Part shown: positions 18,656-30,433 of the stretch, piece by piece
Position numbering within the stretch: position 1 is the first letter of the stretch
How the letters are laid out: each line of letters opens with the position of its first letter
DNA from: Villigracilis sp024434165
GTDB lineage: Bacteria; Chloroflexota; Anaerolineae; Anaerolineales; Villigracilaceae
Length of the DNA: 64,000 nt
Reading direction: 5' to 3'
Assembly (NCBI GenBank): GCA_030263665.1
Contig: SZPK01000018.1
Coordinates: forward strand, 1 to 64,000
Notes under the pieces: generated by a model
What the model saw: only the letters and a program-made list of their open reading frames with translations
The model's database searches: none
What the model was told of the DNA's origin: nothing
Position numbers and translations under genes: made by a program

Positions 18656-18904
18656 ATAAGCACAGGCAAATTTTCACGGAGCAGCATATATCATGTGGAT
18701 GAGTATAAATTTCGCCCTACACCACTACATGCCGCAGCATGGCTCCCCAAATAAAAGAAACGTATCAACTGAACGAATTAATCTGGCACTGGCACGCGGG
18801 TAGCGGAAATGGAATGGGCAATCTCTCCACAGCACGTTCATATTGGCAGAAATGCGCAAAGCTCGCGCCATTCTTCGAACTGGCAGACGACAACTTCAAC
18901 GAAC
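18656..18904. other. Non-coding stretch between the serine hydrolase and the nar operon
   Basis: Roughly 370 bp from 18656 to 19028 contain no convincing gene. A 144-codon plus-strand frame (18739-19173) overlaps the FmdE-like gene antisense and has no recognisable features. Apart from the terminator-like hairpin at 18905-18942, nothing is identifiable. Confidence 0.4.
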
Positions 18905-18942
18905 TAAAAAAGCCCGTCCATGAGCGCATCTGCCCGCGGGCT
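18905..18942 (-). terminator. Possible terminator of the nar/fmdE operon
   Basis: Read on the minus strand, AGCCCG and CGGGCT pair around an internal segment and are followed by a run of six T. It lies 87 nt after the FmdE-like stop codon. Stem is short, so confidence is moderate. Confidence 0.45.
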
Positions 18943-19028
18943 ATAAACGCAGAAAGATTGGCTATAGAGGCGATTCTATCGGTCTTTTCATCAAAATCAG
19001 CGTTCGTGTATGTTTATCTGTCGGGGGC

Positions 19029-19643
19029 TTATCGAGCCGCAGGTTTCGGCACAAAACGGATATACGAGCCGCCTGCACAAGCCTTGCATAAGACCGTTCC
19101 TTCGCGGACAACCTCCCGCTGGTTAATGATCTCCTCGCCGCAGATTTCACACGCCACACGCTTCCCTGCCTGACCCACGATCTGCTTCACGGGGACGGTT
19201 AATTCCACCCATTGCCAATGGAAAAGAAGTTCATCAGGGATGTATTTATAGCCGATGAGCTGCGCCTCCCAGCGATTGCGCGCGGACGGCGCGTAGTCCC
19301 ATGCCTGTTCGCGCGCGCCTGCTCTTGGGTGGATGCGAACGGCTTGCCCGGTGAGCGTATCCACAAATGTCACAGCGATCTTGCCAAAGTCTTCGATGCG
19401 CAGAGTACGCCTGCCGACGTAACAACCTGCCGCGGCGGAGAGACCGTCCACGAAACAGCCGTCCGTTTCGGCGATGGCGAGGAGGCGCTTCTCAGGCTGA
19501 GGCAAAGGCAGGTCGAGCAGGGGTCCAGCCAAAAGTCCGGCGCGAACGCCCAATACTTGTCGCGGACAAAGTTTGTGATGGTGAGTCGCGCTGAGAGCCA
19601 GCAGATCATCCAGTTCAGGGATATATGTCGGGGAATCATCCAT
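19029..19643 (-). CDS. FmdE-like protein with C-terminal zinc ribbon
   Basis: 204 residues. The N-terminal region matches the FmdE family (named after formylmethanofuran dehydrogenase subunit E): H-H-K-L-C-P-R-Q-V-L-G-V-R, G-C-F-V-D-G, G-R-R-T-L-R-I-E-D-F-G-K. The C-terminus has C-E-I-C-G and C-K-A-C, a four-cysteine zinc ribbon. FmdE-like proteins often accompany molybdenum or tungsten enzymes, but their role is unclear. It starts 23 nt after the narK stop, behind AGGTGA, so it is probably the last gene of the nar operon; a part in Mo-cofactor handling for NarG is inference. Confidence 0.75.
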   Translation of the reverse strand: MDDSPTYIPELDDLLALSATHHHKLCPRQVLGVRAGLLAGPLLDLPLPQPEKRLLAIAETDGCFVDGLSAAAGCYVGRRTLRIEDFGKIAVTFVDTLTGQAVRIHPRAGAREQAWDYAPSARNRWEAQLIGYKYIPDELLFHWQWVELTVPVKQIVGQAGKRVACEICGEEIINQREVVREGTVLCKACAGGSYIRFVPKPAAR

Positions 19644-19666
19644 CGCTCACCTATCCGATCCACTGC

Positions 19667-21019
19667 TCAGGCGGGGTCGGACGCCGTATCATGGAAATCC
19701 AATTGATTTTCCAGTGCAGGCGATGCCTTTTGCAGCAAACTCATCACTGTAATATGCAGCCAGCCGAAACTGACCGCGGTAACCAGGAACATGAGGAAGA
19801 AGGTGGACTGGGGAATCAAGGTCAATTCATAGAACCATGCAAACAAAGGCGGCAGGAAGAATCCGCCCAATGCGCCCAACATGCCGACCAGCCCGCCGAC
19901 TGCGCCAACATCTTTCGGGAAATATTCGGGGATGTATTTATATACGGCGGCTTTGCCAACGCCCATGCAAACGCCGACGATGAAGACCCAGATCGTAAAC
20001 CAGGTGACGCTCATCGAAAATGCGAACGCTTCGCGCTGACCGCCGGGATCAACGCTGGTGGGAACGTCAATCACGATTTTTGCGCTGGGGAAGGATAGAA
20101 AGAGACAAGCTGCCAGCATGGCGCCAAAGACCCAATACATGATACGGCGCGCGCCAAATTTATCGGAGAGGTAGCCGCCCAGGGGGCGCAGCAAACTGGC
20201 GGGGAAGATGAACAACGCAGTCAGGAGCGCGGCGTGTTTCAATTCCAACCCGTACACATCCACGTAATATTTGGGAAGCCAGACCGAGAGCGCAACATAC
20301 GCGCCGAAAACCACTACATAATACAGGCTGAAACGCCAAACGCGGATGTATTTCAAAGGCTTGAGCATTTCCAGCATGGGGCGGTCTGCGCCTGGTTTAA
20401 TATCCTGCTTTGGCGTGAAAACCCAGATGGCAATGGCGGTGATGCCCAACAGGACACAATACATAAAGGGGACAAACCGCCAGCCGCCGGGAATCCACCC
20501 GCCTGCGAGCCCTGCCGCTGGAACCATCGCGATCAAGGTCGGACCGATGAGCTTGGTCACCGATGCGCCGACATTCCCCGCGCCGAAGACTCCCAGTGCG
20601 AATCCTTTTTGCTCACGCGGATACCACGCCGAGTTCCATGAGATGCCGATCGAGAAGGCATTTCCCGCCATGCCGACGAAGAACGCCCAGGCCATCAACT
20701 CGGTGTAGGTGTCTGCCTGGCTGACCATGTAGGATGGGATGATGGTCGCCAAAACCAGCAGCGTAAAGACAATCCGCCCGCCATAGCGGTCGGCGAGGAT
20801 GCCGAAGAGCAGCCGCCAGAACGAACCATTCAGGATGGCAATGGCGGCGAGCCAGCTGAGCTGCACATCGGTCAAGCCCAATTCTTTGCGGATGGGAATC
20901 CCCAGCACGCCGAACATTAGCCAGACGGCGAACATCAAGGTAAAGCCGATGGTGGAGAAAACGAGGACGCTGGTTCGCCCCTTTCTGTCGCTCATTTTCT
21001 CAGTGGGTTTTGTACTCAT
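19667..21019 (-). CDS. narK: NarK-family nitrate/nitrite MFS transporter
   Basis: Polytopic inner-membrane protein of about 450 residues with 12 predicted helices. It belongs to the nitrate/nitrite porter family: conserved Arg in helix 2 (F-W-R-L-L-F-G), a nitrate-signature-like Gly-rich segment (G-A-G-N-V-G-A-S-V-T-K), and R-P-L-G-G-Y-L-S-D-K-F-G between helices 8 and 9. It would import nitrate or export nitrite for the adjacent reductase. The ATG at 21019 has GAAAGAGAA upstream; 21043 and 20995 are alternatives. Second of two narK copies in the operon, separated from the first by a palindromic repeat. Confidence 0.88.
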   Translation of the reverse strand: MSTKPTEKMSDRKGRTSVLVFSTIGFTLMFAVWLMFGVLGIPIRKELGLTDVQLSWLAAIAILNGSFWRLLFGILADRYGGRIVFTLLVLATIIPSYMVSQADTYTELMAWAFFVGMAGNAFSIGISWNSAWYPREQKGFALGVFGAGNVGASVTKLIGPTLIAMVPAAGLAGGWIPGGWRFVPFMYCVLLGITAIAIWVFTPKQDIKPGADRPMLEMLKPLKYIRVWRFSLYYVVVFGAYVALSVWLPKYYVDVYGLELKHAALLTALFIFPASLLRPLGGYLSDKFGARRIMYWVFGAMLAACLFLSFPSAKIVIDVPTSVDPGGQREAFAFSMSVTWFTIWVFIVGVCMGVGKAAVYKYIPEYFPKDVGAVGGLVGMLGALGGFFLPPLFAWFYELTLIPQSTFFLMFLVTAVSFGWLHITVMSLLQKASPALENQLDFHDTASDPA

Positions 21020-21060
21020 CGTAAAAATTCTCTTTCGTAACACATGTTACGCAATTCCTT

Positions 21061-21115
21061 CTCCCTCACCCCCGCCCCCTCTCCCAGTGGGAGAGGGGTG
21101 AAGGGGTGAGGGTGC
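21061..21115. repeat. CTCTCCCnnnGGGAGAG-type palindromic element
   Basis: CCCTCAC...CCCTCTCCCAGTGGGAGAGGGG...GTGAGGG forms nested arms in the gap between the two narK genes. Relatives lie at 38477-38510 and 52799-52875. It could fold in the polycistronic mRNA. Confidence 0.7.
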
Positions 21116-21140
21116 GTAAGGTGAATATCGTAAATCACAA

Positions 21141-22466
21141 TCAGGATGGTTTTTCGCAACCTTTGCGGGTGTAATACCACCAGTTGATGGCAGTGGCGAT
21201 GACAAAGAACACCACGGCTCCGTAGAAAAACGGCAATGGGGAACCCGTGTTCGTAATGGAAGAACCGATCAAGGTGGAGAAGATGAACGGTCCGTATGCC
21301 GCGACCGCCGCCGTCCAGCCGATGACGCCCGCGCTCTGGCGGGGGGAATCGGCAAAGATGATCGGGTATTGCCGGAAGGTGGCGGCGTTGCCGATGCCCG
21401 TGAAGAGGAACAGGGTCAGAATGAAGATCACGAAGAGCGGGAATTGGTCGAGCGAGGTTGGCGTGAACAATCCCAGAAACGCCATTGACAGCGTGCCGAC
21501 GATCAGGACGATGCCTGTGATGTGTGTGAGAATCGCACCGCCGTACTTGTCAGCGACGGGTCCAAAAAGGATGCGTGCCAGCGAGCCGACCAAGGGTCCG
21601 AGGAAGGCATATTTCAAGGGGTCGGGCGCGCCGGGAAAAGCCCCATAGAGTGATTTGATCAAAAGGGGAAACGCAGCGGATAACCCTGAGAACGTGCCGA
21701 AGGTCATCACATAGGTGATGGTGCAAAACCACGTATGCTTCATCCCGAAGATGTCCATCTGCTCTTTGAAGGAGGCTTTGATGGGCACGCTTCGCAGGTA
21801 GATCCACGCAAGGACGCCCATGATAACGAGGAAAGGCGCATAAACGAAAGCCGCATTCTGAAGCCAGATGGGTTTGACAACCTCTTTGACGCTCATGGTT
21901 TGCGAACTGCCCACAATGGCAAAGCCGATGATCCACGGAGTGAGGAATTGCGTGAGGCTGACGCCAAAGTTGCCGATGCCCGCCTGAATGCCGAGCGCGG
22001 TGCCCTGCAATCGTTTCGGGAAGAAGAATCTGGTGCTGGGCATGTAGGACGAAAAATCGCCGCCGCCGAAGCCCGCCGAGAACGCCAACAGCATGAAGAC
22101 CCAAAAGGGGGTATTCGGGTTCATGACCGCCAGCCCAATGCCGATGACGGGAATGAGTTTCAGGAAGGTGGTGACGGTGATGACATGGCGCGTGCCATAG
22201 ATCGGCGTCAGGAACGTATGCAGGATGCGTAATGTCCCGCCTGCCAGCCCGGGCATAGCCGCCAGCCAGAATAACTGCATGGTGCTAAATTCGAATCCAA
22301 TTTGCGGAATGCGCACCACAATGCCGCTCATCATGAACCACGAAGCAAACGACAGGATCAATGCAAGCGTGGTGATGGTCAGCGTGCGCCAGGCGATCTT
22401 ACTGCCTGTTTCTTTCCAGAATTGCGGGTTTTCCGGTTCCCATGTGGTCAACCATGTGTCTTTCAT
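21141..22466 (-). CDS. narK: NarK-family nitrate/nitrite MFS transporter, second type
   Basis: 441 residues, about 12 transmembrane helices. It differs clearly from the neighbouring NarK: long hydrophilic N-terminus (W-E-P-E-N-P-Q-F-W), T-L-R-I-L-H-T-F with the conserved helix-2 Arg, a Gly-rich motif G-I-G-N-F-G-V-S-L-T-Q, and A-R-I-L-F-G-P-V-A-D-K-Y-G-G. The start pattern resembles the NarK2 branch, often a nitrate/nitrite antiporter. Two different NarK types in one operon is a common arrangement (proton symport for start-up, exchange for steady state). It follows narI by 19 nt. Confidence 0.88.
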   Translation of the reverse strand: MKDTWLTTWEPENPQFWKETGSKIAWRTLTITTLALILSFASWFMMSGIVVRIPQIGFEFSTMQLFWLAAMPGLAGGTLRILHTFLTPIYGTRHVITVTTFLKLIPVIGIGLAVMNPNTPFWVFMLLAFSAGFGGGDFSSYMPSTRFFFPKRLQGTALGIQAGIGNFGVSLTQFLTPWIIGFAIVGSSQTMSVKEVVKPIWLQNAAFVYAPFLVIMGVLAWIYLRSVPIKASFKEQMDIFGMKHTWFCTITYVMTFGTFSGLSAAFPLLIKSLYGAFPGAPDPLKYAFLGPLVGSLARILFGPVADKYGGAILTHITGIVLIVGTLSMAFLGLFTPTSLDQFPLFVIFILTLFLFTGIGNAATFRQYPIIFADSPRQSAGVIGWTAAVAAYGPFIFSTLIGSSITNTGSPLPFFYGAVVFFVIATAINWWYYTRKGCEKPS

Positions 22467-22485
22467 TTTTTCTCCGAAGCAAGAA

Positions 22486-23166
22486 TTAATTCAATTTGAC
22501 TCTCCGCCGCGTCCAGATCACAAGCTGGAAACTGCGCCAGAGATAACTGACAGGGAAGCTCACCATGTGCACCAGCCTGCCAAACGGGAAGACCGCAATC
22601 AGCAGGGTCGCATTTAGAAAATGCAGTTTGGGAATCAACGGCAAAGAGGCGACATACTGCGGCGCAGGCTGGAAGGTCGCAAGCGATACCACCCAGGGCG
22701 TGACCGTGTGGATGAACCACGTCGCGCCCCAGCGGTAGCCGAACGCCATCCACAACCCCAACACCACCTGCACGATCAGCAGAACCAGCACAGCCCAATC
22801 GGCAGGAGTGGTAACCATGCGGACTTTGCTCGAAGCCACCCGCCGATAGAACATCGCCCCCGCGCCCACCAACGCCATGATGCCGAGAATCTTCCCCGCC
22901 AGTTCCGCGAGGTAGAGCGTTTCAGGCGTGCTGTGCAGGAAGAACATCAACTTGGGGGCGACAAACCCACCCAAATGGATGAGCAGGGTCGGCAGGATGC
23001 CATAGTGCCAGAGGGTCGAGCCCCAGAATTGAATGTCTGTTTCAAGGAATTGCGAAGAGAGACTCGTAAACGAAAACTGGTTGGTGAGGAAGCGGTAGAT
23101 CGTCCCCCCCACGGCGAGCGCAACCGCCACGTAGGGAAAAACAACATAGAGTAGTATGTCAAGCAT
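22486..23166 (-). CDS. narI: Respiratory nitrate reductase gamma subunit NarI
   Basis: Membrane b-type cytochrome that oxidises quinol and passes electrons to NarH. 226 residues with five predicted helices and paired histidines for two hemes (W-H-Y-G-I-L-P-T-L-L-I-H-L-G-G, H-F-L-N-A, R-L-V-H). R-S-F-Q-L-V-I-W-T-R-R-R near the C-terminus is basic and cytoplasmic. The start overlaps the end of narJ by 8 nt. Confidence 0.93.
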   Translation of the reverse strand: MLDILLYVVFPYVAVALAVGGTIYRFLTNQFSFTSLSSQFLETDIQFWGSTLWHYGILPTLLIHLGGFVAPKLMFFLHSTPETLYLAELAGKILGIMALVGAGAMFYRRVASSKVRMVTTPADWAVLVLLIVQVVLGLWMAFGYRWGATWFIHTVTPWVVSLATFQPAPQYVASLPLIPKLHFLNATLLIAVFPFGRLVHMVSFPVSYLWRSFQLVIWTRRRVKLN

Positions 23167-23710
23167 GGCTCATTTCCTTTTCAGGAGTGTGTGTAAGAAC
23201 AAGTTGAAGCGCCTTCAACAAACCGACATAAGGGTTCTGCGACTCTGCGAACGCTTTCAACATTTTTTCGAGCGCGGGGATCAATCCCTGAACGAGCAGA
23301 GTCTGGCAAAACTCGCCCTGACGATTGGCAGCATCCAAACCGAGAAAACGCAGGATGACAGCGAGATGGTCAGGCAGTTCCCCGCCCGCCGAGTAGCCAA
23401 AGGCGTGATAGGCTTCATTCAACTGCGCCATGAACGCGCCGCGCTTGTAACTCTCGCCGAACAGTTGATAGCCCGCATACGGATAACAAACGGGCTGCAT
23501 ATCGAACGTGACCGTATAGAGTTCTTCGATTTTTTCAACGGACAGATTCTGGATGCCGTTCTGAAACGCCTTCAGTTCCTCCACCGCATCGGGATGGACG
23601 CCTCGCACTTCGCCGAGGCAGGTTTCCGTTATGGAGAACAGATCCTGGCTGGGATAGGAGAGCAGGTCAGCGAACAGGGTATAGAGCAGACCAGTGGAAT
23701 CTTTGTTCAT
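23159..23710 (-). CDS. narJ: Nitrate reductase assembly chaperone NarJ
   Basis: Cytoplasmic TorD/NarJ-type chaperone needed for Mo-cofactor insertion into NarG and membrane attachment of NarGH. 183 residues, all helical. It has the family's Y-T-V-T-F-D-M-Q-P-V-C-Y-P-Y-A-G-Y-Q-L-F-G-E block and L-P-D-H-L-A-V-I-L-R-F. It is 2 nt from narH and overlaps narI. Confidence 0.92.
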   Translation of the reverse strand: MNKDSTGLLYTLFADLLSYPSQDLFSITETCLGEVRGVHPDAVEELKAFQNGIQNLSVEKIEELYTVTFDMQPVCYPYAGYQLFGESYKRGAFMAQLNEAYHAFGYSAGGELPDHLAVILRFLGLDAANRQGEFCQTLLVQGLIPALEKMLKAFAESQNPYVGLLKALQLVLTHTPEKEMSHA

Positions 23711-23712
23711 GA

Positions 23713-25203
23713 TTACAGCCCTCGGCGCGCGCCCTGACTGCGACCAAAGCCCGCTTCGGCTTTGCGCTGTTGGGGGTCATACGTCTCTTCAATGTCACCT
23801 TCGCGGCTGGCGGGCGGGATCATGAAGCGTTCCTGGTACGACGGCAGGGAGGTCAGATGGTAGATGGCTTCGGCTTCTTCGGCGCTCATCCCTGCTTTGG
23901 CGAGAGCGGCGGCTGCCTCTTCGGCGGTCACATCGCCCACAGTTTGGGCGCGTTTGTAGATGCGGACAGCGATCATCTTTTGATAAGCTTTTATGACCAG
24001 TTCGTCATTCCCTGCCGCCAACGTGCGCGACATGTAACGCACAGGCACGCGGGCATTTTCCAACGAACTAAACAGGTCTGTTTCCACACGCTGGGTGCCG
24101 TTGTTCTGGGTGGCATTGAGAACAGGCAAAAGCGGCGGGACGTAGAACAGCATGGGAAGCGTGCGATATTCAGGGTGGAGCGGAAGCGCCAGTTCCCATT
24201 CCTTCACATAGCGATAGACAGGCGAACGCTGCGCAGCGGTGATCACACCGTCGGGGATGCCGCTCTCCTTCGCGGCGGCAACAACTTTCGGGTCGTGCGG
24301 ATCGAGAATCATCTCGCGCTGGCGCTGGACGAGTTGTGCATCGGGCGCTTTGACGGCGGCTTCGATCTGATCCGCGTCATAAAGCAAAACGCCCAGATAG
24401 CGGATGCGCCCCACGCAGGAGTGGAAGCAGGCGGGAGCCTGTCCCGATTCGAGGCGCGGGTAGCACAGGATACATTTTTCCGATTTGCCCGTTGACCAGT
24501 TGTAAAAGGTCTTCTTGTACGGGCAGGAGGAGACGCACATGCGCCAGCCGCGGCATTTATCCTGATTGATCAACACGATGCCATCCTCGGCGCGTTTGTA
24601 AATGGCGCCAGATGGACACGCCGCCACACAACCCGCGTTCAGACAGTGATTGCAAATGCGCGGCATGTAGAAATAGAAGAGTTGTTCGATGGAAAAGAGA
24701 CGGCGCTTTTCCTCCTCAGTCATGTTATCCAGCAGGGGATCATTGACCGCGTAAATATTGGAACCGCCCAGGTCATCATCCCAGTTCGGACCCGATTCGA
24801 TTTCAATCGGTTTGCCGTCAATGCGCGAGATGGGACGCGCGGTTGGCTGGTCGTCGCCAAGAGGCGAATTGAACAGATCGCCGTAGTTGTACGTCCACGG
24901 CTCGTAATAATCGTCCATCGTCGGCAGGGCGGGGTTGGAAAAAATGTTGCCGAGGGTTTGCGCGCGGTTTTGCAGTTTCAGTTCCACTTTGCCTTTTTTC
25001 AGTTCCCAGCCGCCTTTGTATTTTTCCTGGTCTTCCCAAAGGGTGGGGAAACCGGTGCCCGGCTTTGTTTCCACATTGTTCCACCACATGTACTCCGCGC
25101 CCTGGCGGTCAGTCCAGATGTTTTTACAGGCGATACTGCATGTGTGGCAGCCAATGCATTTATCGAGATGGAAAACCATTGATACTTGCGATCTTATTTT
25201 CAT
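23713..25203 (-). CDS. narH: Respiratory nitrate reductase beta subunit NarH
   Basis: Electron-transfer subunit with four iron-sulfur clusters, on the cytoplasmic face between NarI and NarG. 496 residues. Cysteine motifs: C-I-G-C-H-T-C-S-I-A-C near the N-terminus; C-N-H-C-L-N-A-G-C-V-A-A-C-P; C-R-G-W-R-M-C-V-S-S-C-P, where Trp replaces a Cys and gives the [3Fe-4S] cluster typical of NarH; and C-I-L-C with a following Cys pair. Length is close to E. coli NarH (512). Confidence 0.95.
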   Translation of the reverse strand: MKIRSQVSMVFHLDKCIGCHTCSIACKNIWTDRQGAEYMWWNNVETKPGTGFPTLWEDQEKYKGGWELKKGKVELKLQNRAQTLGNIFSNPALPTMDDYYEPWTYNYGDLFNSPLGDDQPTARPISRIDGKPIEIESGPNWDDDLGGSNIYAVNDPLLDNMTEEEKRRLFSIEQLFYFYMPRICNHCLNAGCVAACPSGAIYKRAEDGIVLINQDKCRGWRMCVSSCPYKKTFYNWSTGKSEKCILCYPRLESGQAPACFHSCVGRIRYLGVLLYDADQIEAAVKAPDAQLVQRQREMILDPHDPKVVAAAKESGIPDGVITAAQRSPVYRYVKEWELALPLHPEYRTLPMLFYVPPLLPVLNATQNNGTQRVETDLFSSLENARVPVRYMSRTLAAGNDELVIKAYQKMIAVRIYKRAQTVGDVTAEEAAAALAKAGMSAEEAEAIYHLTSLPSYQERFMIPPASREGDIEETYDPQQRKAEAGFGRSQGARRGL

Positions 25204-25220
25204 AATGTCGTTTCCTTTTC

Positions 25221-25293
25221 ACCACGAAGGGTCACAAAGGATCACGAAGGAAGGGTTTGAAAAACCTTTGTGACCCTTCGTGTCCTTTGTGGT
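25221..25293. repeat. CCACGAAGGGTCACAAAGG-type inverted repeat
   Basis: ACCACGAAGGGTCACAAAGG pairs with CCTTTGTGACCCTTCGTG, the 3' arm carrying an extra TCCTTTGTGG. It fills the narG-narH gap and would form a strong hairpin in the nar mRNA, possibly weakening read-through or protecting upstream mRNA. Confidence 0.7.
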
Positions 25294-25301
25294 TAGTAGT
25301 C

Positions 25302-28934
<3,633 letters not shown>

Positions 28935-29003
28935 AGCTTCCTCCTTGGTTTCAAGGAGACCGGAAGGTTTTGTGTATCCGTCCGGTCTTGTCTTGTAAAT
29001 GTA

Positions 29004-29582
29004 TTATTGGTTTTTCAACGAATCCCGCACCAGCGCCTTGCGGACTCCACGCAAACGGCTGCGGTATAAAATTCCCAAAAATGCAACAGCCGCCGCAAAA
29101 CCGCCCAAACTGACGGCAACGACCAGCCATTCCCTGTCTGTTTCCGGCTGACCGGCAGACGCCGTCATGAAGACGATCAGGTCGGCTTGTTCTGTCTCGG
29201 TCAGGGGATGCGTGGTGTAGATAGGCTGCATAACGGGCGAAATCCCCTCTCCGCGATTGGCTAAAAGAGACGCCATCTCTTCCGGCGTGAGGCGCTGCGA
29301 AACATTGGTCAAGTCGGGACCCATGATTCCACCGCCGAGCAATCCGTTCTCGCCTACGCTGTGACATCCCATGCAGGGCGGACCTTCATATTCAAAGTGG
29401 GCGTAGCCCATGAATAATTTCCGCCCGTTTTCGACATCTCCCGCGGCAATGGCTTCAGCGGAAGCCGGCATCGCTGTCACACCCTCCGGCACGGAAATAC
29501 ACCCCGGCAACAGAACAACAAGAAATATCATCGTAATGAAGAGAACGGCTCTCTCCATTGGTTTGGCGCTTCGGTTAATCAT
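29004..29582 (-). CDS. Membrane-anchored monoheme cytochrome c of the nar operon
   Basis: 192 residues. An N-terminal hydrophobic segment ends in a lipobox-like L-L-P-G-C. One heme c site C-M-G-C-H follows, with a distal M-Q-P-I as the likely axial Met, then a C-terminal transmembrane helix (about 153-173) and a basic tail. It precedes narG in the same direction, as a cytochrome gene does in Thermus nar operons, where NarC is diheme; this one has a single CxxCH. It may pass electrons between quinol/bc-type enzymes and Nar or a later denitrification step (inference). AGGAG lies 11 nt upstream of the chosen ATG. Confidence 0.8.
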   Translation of the reverse strand: MINRSAKPMERAVLFITMIFLVVLLPGCISVPEGVTAMPASAEAIAAGDVENGRKLFMGYAHFEYEGPPCMGCHSVGENGLLGGGIMGPDLTNVSQRLTPEEMASLLANRGEGISPVMQPIYTTHPLTETEQADLIVFMTASAGQPETDREWLVVAVSLGGFAAAVAFLGILYRSRLRGVRKALVRDSLKNQ

Positions 29583-29602
29583 AGGCGCGGAAACTCCTGG
29601 TC

Positions 29603-29625
29603 TTGAACTAAAATCATGCGTTCAA
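29603..29625. promoter_or_regulatory. Inverted repeat in the nar operon leader
   Basis: TTGAAC-N11-GTTCAA is a perfect 6-bp inverted repeat 21 nt upstream of the cytochrome c start. The half-sites and spacing do not match an FNR box (TTGAT-N4-ATCAA); a NarL-type or other dimeric regulator site is possible. A TATAAC -10-like box lies just upstream on the minus strand. Confidence 0.4.
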
Positions 29626-29718
29626 CAGTTATATGTGAAAAATGGAACAATGCTTGTCCCCAAGAATACACGATGTCCCGTTTCAATCCCATCCTCCTCC
29701 ATCCCGCCTTTGGAATGA

Positions 29719-29748
29719 AAAAAGAGTGATTAATCAATCACTCTTTTT
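29719..29748. terminator. Bidirectional rho-independent terminator after narL
   Basis: AAAAAGAGTGATT, loop AATC, then AATCACTCTTTTT: a 13-bp stem with A-run and T-run flanks. It lies 25 nt after the response-regulator stop codon and separates narX/narL from the nar operon promoter region. Confidence 0.88.
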
Positions 29749-29773
29749 CAAAAAAGAATTAGTTCTTCCGGGG

Positions 29774-30433
29774 CTACAAAATCCCTTTTGCCTGAGCCGC
29801 CTTTGCCGCTTCCCGCCGGGTGCGGACGTGAAGTTTGGATAGGATGTTTCGCATGTGGGTCTTCACGGTGTTCAGGCTGATGTTCAATACAGCGGCAATC
29901 TCCTTATCCGTGGCGCCTTTGGCGGCCTGCGCCAAAACCTGCTGCTCCCGTTCCGATAACCCGCCCTCCTCTTCCGTCTCTGAGGGGGTGTTTTTACTCA
30001 AACGGCGAAACTCCGAAAGGACCCGTCCCGCCAGGTGTGGCGGCAGGGCGGCTTCGCCGTGCAGCGCTCCCCGCAGCATGTCCAGCAGCGATTGCGAACG
30101 GATATCCTTCAACAAATACCCTTGCGCCCCGTTCTTAAGCGCTTCGAAAAGTTTGTCATCGTCGTCGCGGACGGTCAACATGACCATGACCGCCTCCGGC
30201 AGAATATGCCTGATCTGCCGCACCGCTTCGATGCCATCCATGCCGGGCATTTGCACATCCATGAGGATCAGGTCCGGCTTCAACTCCTGCGCTTTGACAA
30301 AGGCTTCCAAACCGTCGCTGGCTTCGCCGACCACCTGCATATCGGGCTGGGAACCGATGATGCCCGCCAGTCCCTCGCGGAAAAGCGCATGATCGTCAAC
30401 CAGCAATACTCGAACCTGTTCCATTTTGTTCAT
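29774..30433 (-). CDS. narL: NarL/FixJ-family response regulator
   Basis: 219 residues: receiver domain (D-D acidic pair in L-L-V-D-D-H, phospho-acceptor Asp in L-I-L-M-D-V-Q-M-P-G-M-D-G, K in L-L-K-D-I) and a C-terminal LuxR-type helix-turn-helix (L-S-E-R-E-Q-Q-V-L, I-S-L-N-T-V-K-T-H-M). It overlaps the preceding sensor kinase gene by 38 nt. Located immediately upstream of the nar operon, so nitrate/nitrite-dependent control of narGHJI is likely. The narL name rests on context. Confidence 0.88.
   Translation of the reverse strand: MNKMEQVRVLLVDDHALFREGLAGIIGSQPDMQVVGEASDGLEAFVKAQELKPDLILMDVQMPGMDGIEAVRQIRHILPEAVMVMLTVRDDDDKLFEALKNGAQGYLLKDIRSQSLLDMLRGALHGEAALPPHLAGRVLSEFRRLSKNTPSETEEEGGLSEREQQVLAQAAKGATDKEIAAVLNISLNTVKTHMRNILSKLHVRTRREAAKAAQAKGIL

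Noticed and set aside
18739..19173. 144-codon plus-strand frame
   Set aside because: Overlaps the FmdE-like gene antisense and shows no motif, RBS or plausible composition.
29603..29625. FNR box in the nar leader
   Set aside because: Half-sites TTGAAC/GTTCAA with 11-bp spacing do not match TTGAT-N4-ATCAA; kept only as an unassigned inverted repeat.
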